A program made the translations under genes and the position numbers. A DNA stretch of 64,000 bases, taken from positions 639,794 through 703,793 of the forward strand of contig MNCI01017629.1 in NCBI GenBank assembly GCA_015680685.1, given 5' to 3'. Positions 1-9,673 of the stretch are shown in pieces. Within the stretch, counting starts at the first letter, position 1. Each line of letters opens with the position of its first letter. This DNA comes from Gnetum montanum (lineage: Eukaryota; Streptophyta; Gnetopsida; Gnetales; Gnetaceae). The notes beneath the pieces are model-generated. The model was not told the DNA's origin and made no database searches. It was given only the letters and a program-made list of their open reading frames with translations.

Positions 1-113
1 TTCTTGAATATAACTATTCCAACTCCTGCACCCTTTGAATTACATGAACCATCAAAGTATAACTCTCATTTATCCTCTTGCTTTGACTATTCTTTTTCAG
101 AACTATAATTTTC

Positions 114-716
114 TTAGAGTGTAGAAATTTTGTTTTCAACACCTCCTTTTTCAACCATTTTACTTCTTCTGTTTGAAGTAATATTATCTATCATCAAAGG
201 TTCGCTATAGATGTAGATTTGGTTTGGTTCTCCTTTCCAAGGTAACCACATGTGAGAATAATCTGTTGATATGTAACCTAAGAAATTCTTGCTCCAACTT
301 CTACTCAATAAGAGACTATGTGAATCTGGTATATCTGCCACTTGAATAGTTACTCTACTTCTTATGCAAGGTTCAGAAGCAATTTCCAATAGAAGAGTTG
401 GTAATTGACCCACAATCTTCACTCTACTTTTATCTACTTGAACAATATTTCTATTTGGTTTTTTAGGAATCAAACCAAGTTTCTTACATATAGAAAATGA
501 CATTATAGTAGATGTAGCTCCAGAATCAACCAAAAAATTGTGTAAGAATTTATCCTTTAATTTCATTGTCAAAAGGAAAGGAGGAGCTTCCTTTTCATAC
601 AAAGTTTTTAATTTCTCATCATTGTTAGACACATAACTTAACTCTGATTCTCTAACTCTCCTTTTACCTTTAATGAACTCTAAAGCCTTTCTTTGCTGAT
701 CTCCTATTTGAAGCAC
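114..716 (-). pseudogene. Retropepsin-like protease domain of element D
   Basis: An open frame of 200 codons. Residues 62-69 read LVDSGATS, the D-S/T-G-A active-site loop of retroviral-type aspartic proteases, which cleave the Gag-Pol polyprotein in the particle. About 50 residues follow that fit a single-lobe retropepsin, including a hydrophobic stretch near residue 109. The N-terminal 50 residues are charged and look like the end of gag or a linker. The frame ends at 114 in a stop; RT would lie further left, outside the window. A stop-bearing stretch at 717-790 separates it from gag, so the polyprotein is broken. The protease call is firm; its activity is unknown. Confidence 0.75.
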
Positions 717-790
717 TGATAGAGGCTAATATTGGCTTTGACGTGTTTAAGATCTTCTATCAAATCATATTCTCCATCACCAATGAAGCT

Positions 791-2155
791 TTATCTCTTT
801 ATCCATTTATTAAAAGACTGATTTGGAGTACTTTTCTCTACTTGATTGTCTTTACCTTTATTCTTGTCTATTCTATTTGGCTCAAAAGCTTTTCTCTTAG
901 TAGATGGATCAGTAATAACATTTGGGGGTCTATAAGTAGTTGATCTTTCTTTTGATTGGAGACTATAGCCATTTTCCTCATTGTTATTACATTCCTCATC
1001 TAAAGACATATCTTCTTCAGAACTTGATAGAGAAGAAGTATCGCTTGATCCATTGCTTGCATAGTGGACACTAGATAACTCATTATTAGATTCAATATCA
1101 AGAAAGTTGGACATAATAAGATCACTTTCATCTTCATCTTCTGCTAACTTTGTGTCTTGATGTTTATGCTTTCTACTTTTCCTTTCTTCCTTGATATTAA
1201 CTCTTGCCAAAGCTTTTTCAAGCTTCACTATTTTGTTAGACACATCTCTCATTAATTGTCCTTTTCCAGATCCCACTCTTTCATGTTCTTGCTCCTTCTT
1301 AACATGAAATGGACCTGGTAAAGCTTTAAATTGAGCTAAATCTTGCATTGGAATCATAACTCTTTCTTCTCTTTTTTGAATTGCGATATTTTCTTCAGGA
1401 TTCAAGTTCAATTATTTTTCTAACTGTATAGCTTCACTAAAGTAGTCATTTAGTGTAGTTAAGTTTGGAGTTCTCTTTAACCAAATTGAAATGTTGGTGT
1501 TGATAGCCTTAAGATAAGTTTCTTTAAGCATTTCTTCTAATGGTCTATATTATCTTTGAAAGAGTCCACAAATTTGTTGAAACTTGATGTTAAAATCTCT
1601 AATTGACTCTTTAACTCCTTACTTAGCTTGTATCAGCCCACAGTATAGTTGTTGTTGATCTAATTGATTACCAAACTAGGCCAAGAAAAGATTCTTCATG
1701 TCATCCCAACTTGTAATACTATTACTTGGTAAGTTCGAATACCAAATCTAAGCCATATCCTTTAGATTTGATGCAAACAACCTACAAGCTTGATCTTGAT
1801 GTTGAATATTTGCATGAGCTAAAGCTAACTCAAACATGTAAATATATTCTTTAGCTAAATAAGCTTTTCCAGAAATGAAAGGCTCAAGAAAATATTTGTA
1901 AACTACCTTAGGAATATCATTGTAATTTTGAAATCCTAATGGTGTAACTCCTTGCCAAGGATTTGCCATCCTATTTCTTTGTAATGTTGAACTCTTAGAC
2001 TTTCTATATATTCTCTTATAAATTGATAAAACAGATATAATGGATGATCTTCTTGATCTTCTAGTTTTCACTCCACTACTTGTTCCCAATTCAAAATATT
2101 TCTTTTGTTCTTCTTCTGATGAAGAATCAGTCTTAGAATCTAGAATATCTTTTGA
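791..2155 (-). pseudogene. Gag of element D, interrupted by stops
   Basis: Two open stretches (2089-1748 and 1411-791), joined by a stop-ridden but readable middle part, give a gag-like protein. It begins with a basic Ser/Arg-rich head, then a retrotransposon-gag-like helical region (aromatic and charged residues around 1950-1450 with several TAG stops at likely former CAG codons). It ends in a long Glu/Ser/Asp-rich hydrophilic tail (about 1330-950) and a Lys-rich end near 800. The role would be the structural capsid protein. No CCHC zinc knuckle is visible. The start is uncertain because the reading at 2100-2200 is also damaged. Confidence 0.65.
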
Positions 2156-2274
2156 AACTCTTAAATTTGGTCATGAACTGAAAATAGTATCTAATTTCTT
2201 AAGCCTTTATAGTAACAAAGAATTGTTGATGTGCTAAAACTATAAGGCTTATGAACCTAGAGGCTGAGTTTTCA

Positions 2275-2292
2275 GCCCTCCTTCTAGCGCCA
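2275..2292 (-). promoter_or_regulatory. Primer-binding site of element D
   Basis: The minus strand reads TGGCGCTAGAAGGAGGGC, starting with TGG, the complement of a tRNA CCA end. It differs at one base from the PBS of T2, T3, G and H (TGGCACTAGAAGGAGGGC). It lies directly upstream of gag and next to the inner end of the 5' LTR, as minus-strand cDNA priming requires. Confidence 0.7.
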
Positions 2293-2302
2293 AAAGAACT
2301 AT

Positions 2303-5213
2303 TGGTGACCGTTTGGGACACAACCGCCAACGAGTGTTCTTGAACAAGATTTAGGTGCCTGCTGGTCTCTGGCAACACCAAGGCCCAAATACCTCCAAAT
2401 AAACTCAGTAGTTAATGTGAGTATGTGTATGTGCTATTGCGGCATGCGGTTGTGTGAAATGTAACGATTGCATTGTGAGTAAACTACAAATGACTTACTT
2501 TAAAGAGATTCAGCCAACTTTGCCAAGTACTGTGAGTTGTTGAAAATTTCCTATTTTGTTCAACTGCCTAGTCTACGCGGTCCTTATAATACCTACTTGT
2601 AACAAATAAAATTTTGCAAAAACATTTGAGCACAACTCCGCAATCTACTCCTAATTTTCCCCAGAGAAAGAGATAGTTCCACAAGAAAACTAGAAATAGA
2701 GCAAGATTCGATGGAAATAAGCAGAAAAGAAAAGAAAGCAGATTTGTGTAGACCTCAAATATTTCCACAAGGTAGAATGACACGAGTAAACACTTTGCTT
2801 TAAAGTTATCCCAAATTCAATATCTACGAATTGTTCAAACTTCCAAGGCTCAAACAAACAATTTCTTCAAGACAATCCTACTATGCTACCAAAAATTACT
2901 ACGTAAACTACCATGTATGAGACTCCATTTTGACTAGATAATAGATGTCAACGATTGCATTCAAATAGAACCTTTGAAAGACTTGACAATTTCTGATTGA
3001 AATACCACGGAAATTCAAATTAAAGATAAAAAGAAGCTATTCTAGTCCCATCAAAATACCAAATATTTTCTGAACCCTCTTGACTACTGAATTATTCAAT
3101 GGCGTGACTATAAACAGAGGCTCTCTTACAACAATCCCAATAGCAGTTCCTATACGTTGCAAAATACCAAAATTTACTACTAAAATGCTCTTAAGGCTTT
3201 TAAACACAAGCGCTTCTATGGCAAAATTTTAATAGAAATTTCTATCGGGCAACAAGAACAATAAGAGCAATCTAAAAATCCCAAAATTACTTGCCAAGGA
3301 TGATACTATCTAAACCACTAGCTAAACAATTTAAACAAAACAAAAATAAAACATAACTCACAGGACTATGACAAAGAGGCTGAAATCTTTCCTTTAGCAA
3401 GCCATCTTACAAGCAATCGTCTTTACAAATCTTCTTTACAAATGCTCTTCTCAAGACCCCAAAGTGTGTCTTCAAGTGAGAGCCTAAGTGCTAACTAGTA
3501 GCCTTCCAAAGTGTGATCTCCAAAAGTGTGATGTATGAGACCTCCCAAAAGTCCCTTCCAAAAGTCCCCCCCAAAAGTCCCCTTTTCTTCTTCCTCATGA
3601 AGCCTTTTTATAAGGTTTACAAGGTAGTTACATGCCAAAATATCCTAGCTAACTTTTCTCCCAAGCAAGGAGGTTACAACTTACCCATTTAATTAGGAGG
3701 GAGTTATATAGTTAGGAAGTTATACATAAAGTTAGGAGGAATTAATATTTGTAAATATTATAAATATTGCCTTTGTAAGTAATTTATTAAAATAAATCTA
3801 AAATCCCTAATTTAATTTAATTATTTAATTAAAATTTTAAATACTAAATATCATTAAGCCCTAAAATTTTTTTTCATAAAAAATATAATATAATATCCAC
3901 CTTATTGGTGGTAGCGGTAGTTAATTTATCTTTTCTGTATCTCTGATAATTGAAATTTAAATTCGATGATGGCCCGAAATATGAGTCCGAAGGTGAAGGC
4001 ACCAATCCTGCAACTACCAGCAACTAATTCAAATTATCTTCTTCAGCCAAAAATCATTACCAACAACTGCCATCACAGGAGAAGACTTTGCCGCCGCGTT
4101 AGGAAACATCGCTGTGTGTTTCGTAAGATTCTGCAACTGTTGTAACCTTTGCCTCTCAAAAATGCCCTTTAGGTTTTGATGATTATACGATTTGATCATC
4201 GCTTCGAATATTTTCACTGCCTTCTGTCTGTGATAACTGGTAAACTGTCTAGCTTACAAAGTTTTCTTTCAACATTTGATATAGATTCTTCAAGCAACGT
4301 CCACGAGGTATTTTAAGGCATTTGCTGCTGTTGTGGATGAAAACCTAAATTTGTTCATCATGCGAAATAGGCGTCTATTCTTCTAAAACCCATCTCCTCA
4401 ATAATCCATCTTCTGAAATAAGCATAAGTGTCTTTGCTGAAATCGATGATGTGCCCACTGCGTTCTACCCTAAACTAGCCTGAGTTCTTTCTGCACAGCT
4501 TACACATGATTATTGCTTGAAACCCCCTCAATATAGCTCAGTTGTGAAAGAAGGGCCCCCCACGTGCTGCATGAACTTGGGTTCACTATTTTCGGCATCT
4601 GGCAAGTCGGCTACGGCTGTGTTCGACAACATCAATTCATAAATTTGGCCGATGTGTAGGTGAAATTCTGAACGGGCACAAGCTGATGTATTTTCCCGCG
4701 ACACCCATAAACCATGGCATTCAATTCTGTATTTCAGATTTTCTGGTTTTTTTCTCCGGCAACGTTAACAATGGGCTTTTTGACTTATGGAAATTTGGGT
4801 TCATCTGCAACATAAAAATCTTCACAGCCTTTGATAATTTAAATTTACAAAATTCAAAACCTGTTGGTAGTCCGTTCTTCAGGTCCTTCACTTACTTCAA
4901 ACTCTTAACCGATTCTTGATAATCCATTACCCATGGTGTTGTCTATTTTGCCAATATTAATAGGGAGTATGCTTTCTTTTGGTAAATAATCACCTCCTTT
5001 GTTTGTTATTCCAATCTTCACTAAAGGAAATAATTTGGCATTTTAATTTTACTTTCCAAGAAGGCTTCAACATCAAGATTATTTACCAGTGGATTGCTTC
5101 TCCAAAAATACCCATAAACTCATAATACTAAACTGCAAATTTACAACCAGGAATTGTGCTAATTTTAAATAAAATATTCCAATTGTTCCATGTAATGGCC
5201 AAATGTGCCAACA
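2303..5213 (-). mobile_element. Probable 5' LTR of element D (outer edge tentative)
   Basis: This 2.9-kb AT-rich stretch has no gene I can support. Its inner edge is set by the PBS: ten bases past it, the minus strand reads ...GGTCACCA, a possible LTR end. The outer edge is tentative: at 5213 the minus strand begins TGTTGGCAC, a common LTR start. A TATA box (TATAAAAA on the minus strand, 3605-3612) is followed by four copies of CCAAAAGTCCC-like sequence at about 3545-3590. That places U3 to the right of 3612 and R/U5 to the left. The interior 3700-3900 is A/T-rich and otherwise featureless. Confidence 0.45.
3605..3612 (-). promoter_or_regulatory. TATA box in the D LTR
   Basis: The minus strand reads CCTTATAAAAAGGCT. 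It is the only good TATA motif in this LTR, so transcription of D would start about 25-35 bases to its left. Confidence 0.45.
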
Positions 5214-5584
5214 ATTGCATGCTAGGCGCATACATCAGTCGTACAAGCTAAGTGTACTTGTGAGGCATGTACGCTGGGCGTATACACTGTGGATGCAAAC
5301 TTGGGCGTATACGTTGGATGTATATGTTGTGGTTGCAAACTTGGGCGTATACACTAAAAACACATACTTAGTGAAAAATGAGTATGTTGAACTCTGAAGT
5401 TTCCATTTCTGATAGCAGATGTTGCCGTGGTCATCAGTGGATCCCAGTGAACTGCTCTTTTTTGGGTTCGACTCTGCTTGAAGCTGTCTGTGGGGCCCTC
5501 AAGCTTTAGTCATGCTGGGAAACATCATGACTTAGCTCGATTCTTGTTGGAGAAGTACTAAGCTCAAAATTTTGTGGTGTTTCA
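5214..5584 (-). mobile_element. Fragment of a Tat-family LTR, minus strand
   Basis: Reading left from 5584 on the minus strand gives TGAAACACCACAAAATTTTG, the start shared by the T2, H and related LTRs. A stretch matching the T2 LTR follows (AACAAGAATC, AGCTAAGTCATG, CAGCATGA). A 50-bp direct repeat containing GTATACGCCCAAGTTTGCA lies at 5270-5350. The fragment stops where the D LTR appears to begin, so D probably inserted in it. The fragment itself abuts the T1 gag at 5585 and seems to have interrupted T1. Confidence 0.6.
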
Positions 5585-7054
5585 CACACTACATCTACTT
5601 CACATATGCTCGAAGCCTCCACTCCTATTTCATCATCTGCATCTATTCCATCATTAGTGGCAGGCCCAATCCCAACCACGTGGTGGACCCTAGCCACTTT
5701 GCTCCCTGCTTCATAGCCCCACTAGATGTTACATTACCCTTACCACCAAGCATAGCAAGTCCCACAGGTGTCACAACCAACCACAGGACCATGGCCCATT
5801 CCATCAGTCATGCAAATGACTAACCCCGCAACACCACCAGTGGCTGCTACTTCAGCAGCACCACCCACTGGGTGGTGGACCTCAGAGGTAACACCCTTCG
5901 TAATGGAAGCCCCAACGGCACCCCCTATGAGCTAGGCCATTACCCTTACTATGCCACCAACGATGGTTGCCTCTGTAATCCCACAATCGTCTACGTCTTC
6001 TTTGAGTCTATATCAAGCATTCCAACTTATCTAGACCCTCACAAAAGATATTAAACGTCTTAAGGTTGCCAGTTTTGACATGGTGCAAGTCATGGATTTC
6101 TACCATTGCAACCTCATCAACCCAGTGGTTCCTATGATTACATTACCCCCTGGGATGCCTCTCCCCCAATTTACAAAATACAATGGGGAGGGTGACCCTA
6201 ACGCACATTTAGTCACATTTAGGTCTGATTCTTTGTTGTTGCAAAAATGGCCTAGACTGGTACCATGCACTCCCAAATGTCTCCATCTCAACACTGGAGG
6301 AGCTACTGACCTAGTTCATGACGTACTTCAAGTATAACTTGAAGCTCAAAGTCACACTGGATCAGTTGATGGGTGTTAAGCAAGACTCGCTGGAGTCGGT
6401 GCAAAATTTTATATAGTGGTGGAGCACTACCTTGAACAAGATTTGTGAGCATATCATGAAGGCTTATTTGCTAGCCATCTTCAAGGGGATGGTAAATGAT
6501 TTCATCAAATCCAACCTATGCTACCCAGCCCTACGCTCTCTCAGTCAAGCTTTTACCCAGAAAAAAGCATCCAAGACGCAGCTGAAGCTAGTAAGGACCT
6601 GGCCTATGTTGCATATAAAAAAGCATATAGTAAAAAAGACAAAGTGAAGGGCAAAGACACAATAGCCACAATGGCCACCATGGCAAAGGAGGCCAAGCCC
6701 AATGGCAACAATAACAAGAAAGCAGCCACAATGTCAACTAACCCTATGCCTAGCCCAAGTAACATTGCCCAACCCTTCATGTTGGCACTAGAGGCATCCA
6801 TCCCTCCTAAATCCAAATTTGAGTGAAACGATCACTCCAAGTACACCCCTCTACCTATCATGCCTTTAGAACTTCTAAAGCAATTATTAGGGGCTGCGTA
6901 CATTCAACATAAGTAGATGTCAGAGGAGGCAACTAGGCAGCATCAGTGGTATTGTGAACTCATTAGGAACCCCTCCTTGGCTATGCCCAATGAGCTGCCA
7001 GTTCCTAATAACTTTAGGCTAGAGTGGTTCTATGACTACCATCAACTTTGTGGT
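5585..7054 (+). pseudogene. T1 gag, first part (capsid region), broken
   Basis: The reading is clear in pieces. A Pro/Thr-rich stretch at 5640-5990 is followed by the motif GEGDPNAHLVTF near 6190-6230, shared by all Tat-type gags here. Next come the capsid helices (LDQLMGVKQDSLE near 6360-6400 and FKGMVNDFIKS near 6480-6510), then a Lys/Ala/Thr-rich linker (6620-6800) and the start of the zinc knuckle at about 7030-7054. Gag forms the particle shell and packages RNA. It is interrupted by frameshifts near 6240 and 6330, several TAG stops, and the T2 insertion at 7054/7055. The second half resumes at 16735. Confidence 0.8.
7050..7054 (+). repeat. TSD of T2, left copy
   Basis: GTGGT precedes the LTR start TGAAACACT. 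The same GTGGT follows the 3' LTR at 16730-16734. The T1 gag reading crosses the site in frame once the insert and one TSD copy are removed. Confidence 0.9.
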
Positions 7055-8909
7055 TGAAACACTACAAAATTTTGGCCTAGCACTTTTAGACAAGAATCAA
7101 GCTAAGTCATGCTGCTGCCCAACATGAGTACAACATGACCAAACTTGAGAGCCTCCAAAACGACATGAAATGGCATACAATGGAGTAAGTAATGGAGTAA
7201 GAAAGGTCCCCCTAGGGCCCATAGGTGATTGAACCAACTTTTAGCATCTGGAATCAAAAGTTTTAGGCTCAAGATGCTTGGTTTTGGCTAAGTATAATTT
7301 GGCTACATTTTCAGATGTTGCTCAGTGTAAGGATTAGCAACACCAACTTTTGAAGCCCCAAAACCAAGTCAAAATAGGCCAAAATCAAGCACAAGGACCC
7401 CCCATTACCTTCACCAAGGCCCTAGTAGGTCCCAGCCTCTAGAAAATAAAGATTTAGGCTTCAAATATGACACTTTGACTTAGTAACGCTCGGGTTATTT
7501 TTTATACGCTGCTTAGCGTAAGGCTCAACGTCATCAACCAAAACAGGGCCAAAACGACATCCAGATCAGCCCAAATTTGTCACACAGAATCCTCATGACC
7601 CATGAAATGCAGATCCACTCTGAAAATGGATATTATAGGTCAAAAAAGGGTTCAAAATGTACTATTTTCAGGTCATTCACTATTCGTCACGTTGACATGC
7701 TACTCAGCGTAAGGCTTAGTGTCACCAACCAAAACAGAGCCAAAAAAGCCTCCGAATGAGCTAAAAATTGACAAGAAGCACCCTCTAGACCTTAGGTATG
7801 AATATCCACTTTGAAAAAAGGTCTCACAAGTCAAAAAAGGGTTAAAAATGCACTATTTTTAGGTCATTCACTATTAGTCACGCTGACATGCTGCTCAGCG
7901 TAAGGCTCAACGTCACCAACCAAAACAGAGCCAAAATAGCCTCTGAATGAGCTAAAACATGCAAGAAGCATCCTTTGGATATTAGGTATATAGATCCACT
8001 TTGAAAATAGGTCTCAAAGTTCAAAAATGCATTCAAAATGCACTTTTTTCAGGTCGTACGCTATTAGTGACGCTAACGCTGACGCTAATGCTGATGCTAA
8101 TGCTGACGCTGGATGCCAGACATTGACGTTGACGCTGATGCTGGATGCCTGACGCTGATGCTGGACATTGGATGTTGATGCTAGATGCTATAAGTTGATG
8201 CTAGATTCTGATGCTAATGCCAAACATTGATGCTAATGCCAGAATAGGCTACGCACATATCAGAGCCAGATCCACGCATGCTGGAGGCCTTAGCGGAGCA
8301 AAAATAGCACAGATCTGCAGATCCGAAGGCCAGACATTCAGATCCACTCTTTTACTTTAACATTCTTTGTACATTTTTGAATTTTTCAGCATATCAAGCT
8401 CTTACACTATGGATTACACATGTCAGCATAAAAGATGTTAGTCATGCTGCACACTGTACATTATAACATTTCGTGCATCTGGTCAACAAACACACCTATC
8501 ACCCGATCCGAAGTTTTCTCACCCTGCAGCGACTGATCTTCTCCCAGATCTAAATCTTGCATCTAAAAATGTATAAATATCCTATTTTTCCACTAGATCA
8601 AGGTTCAAAAAATTTGAAACTCACACACTTAAGAAATCTAGGCATCAATCTCATAGGCTGGGCTTCTTACAGACTTGGATGCCGTACTCCTACAATCCAA
8701 ACCTGCATCTTCCTAGCATCAGTTCTCATCCATCGGGGCTTAACATCCACCCTGTGACCACTCTGCAACTGCATTCTAACTGGTGCACATTCTAATACAA
8801 AAATTTTACATTATTTTACTATTTCCTCCGTAGATCTCTTATTGTTTCCTCCGTAGATCTCTCGGTGTCCATTCGTTCCAGCCTCTCACCGATGATTTCA
8901 AATGATACA
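7055..8909 (+). mobile_element. 5' LTR of T2
   Basis: Starts TGAAACACTACAAAATTTTG and ends GATACA, 1,855 bp. The U3 part holds four tandem units of about 190 bp (from about 7316, 7505, 7695 and 7885), each with a palindromic core like GCTCAGCGTAAGGCTCAGCG. A run of GACGCT/GATGCT hexamers follows at 8070-8240. A TATA-like TATAAATA lies near 8570. Near 8820-8860 the sequence TTCCTCCGTAGATCTCT occurs twice where the 3' LTR has about 200 extra bases, so this copy has been shortened. Confidence 0.85.
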
Positions 8910-8915
8910 GTAAAA

Positions 8916-8933
8916 TGGCACTAGATGGAGGGC
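8916..8933 (+). promoter_or_regulatory. Primer-binding site of T2
   Basis: TGGCACTAGATGGAGGGC, six bases after the LTR end. It differs at one base from the family form TGGCACTAGAAGGAGGGC seen in T3 and G. Confidence 0.8.
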
Positions 8934-9197
8934 CTATTTTATATTATATCCACCTCTTAGCATCCTAGATCCAATGTTTACACATTACTGTCATGTTCCT
9001 GCTTGAATCATAGCATCCTGCACCTTCTCTTCTTAGATCCGGATGCTGCGCTCAGCATCCTGCACTCCCTACCAGTTCTGAACATTATTTATAGTGTCCA
9101 TCATCCTTATCTCTCTTTTTTGATGCTATTCATAGCATCCAGATATAATTTTTCTTCTCAGATGCTATGTGAAACACTTAGTTTTCTTACCTAGATG
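8934..9197 (+). other. T2 leader, first part, nothing recognised
   Basis: About 260 bases between the PBS and the 16-bp repeat array. Short TAGCATCC motifs recur (8960, 9010, 9055, 9135). I see no coding potential that matches other copies. Confidence 0.4.
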
Positions 9198-9588
9198 TTA
9201 GTCAAGTTGACGTTGGTCAAGCTGACATTTGTTCACGCTGACGTTTGTTCACACTGACGTTTGGTCAAGCTAACGTTTGGTCATGCTGATGTTTCGTCAC
9301 ACTGATGTTTGGTCAAGTTGATGTTTGGTCATGCTGAGGTTTGGTCATGCTGAGGTTTGGTCATGTTGACATTTGGTCAAGCCGACATTTTTTCATGCTG
9401 CAATTTGCTCACACTACAGTTTACGCTGCAGTTTGCTCATGTTGTAGTTTACGCTGTAGTTTATGCAGAATTTTACTCATGCTGCAGTTTACTCATGCTG
9501 TAGTTTACTCATGTGGTAGTTTACTCATGCGGCAGTTTACTCACACTGTAGTTTACTCATGCGGTAGTTTACTCACGTTGTAGATGAA
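9198..9588 (+). repeat. 16-bp tandem repeat array in the T2 leader
   Basis: About 24 imperfect units of 16 bp. They drift from CTGACGTTTGGTCAAG-like on the left to GTAGTTTACTCATGCG-like on the right. The array lies between the PBS and the gag start. The apparent 80-codon open frame here only reflects the repeat and is not a gene. Confidence 0.85.
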
Positions 9589-9673
9589 ATGTTTTTGTAC
9601 ATTCTTCAACACTTAGCCATATTTTCTCTCTTCAACACTTAGCCAGCCTGTACCCTACCCCATTAGACATCAC

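Larger units (their letters stand above)
1..2302 (-). mobile_element. Element D: internal region of a Ty3-like LTR retrotransposon, minus strand
   Basis: Read on the minus strand, this block runs PBS (2292-2275), gag (about 2155-791) and protease (716-114), and leaves the window at base 1 before any reverse transcriptase. The order gag-protease behind a PBS shows a 5' half of an LTR retrotransposon. Gag is unlike the Tat-type gags elsewhere in the window: it has a long Ser/Glu-rich tail and no visible C-x2-H knuckle, so D is a separate lineage. The Ty3 assignment rests on the gag style and the protease; without RT it stays tentative. Confidence 0.75.

Noticed and set aside
4686-4919. 77-codon plus-strand frame with aromatic residues
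   Set aside because: It lies inside the presumed D LTR, with no family motif, and could easily be chance in AT-rich DNA.
9341-9583. 80-codon plus-strand open frame
   Set aside because: It is the 16-bp tandem repeat read in one frame; the protein is a repeat artefact.
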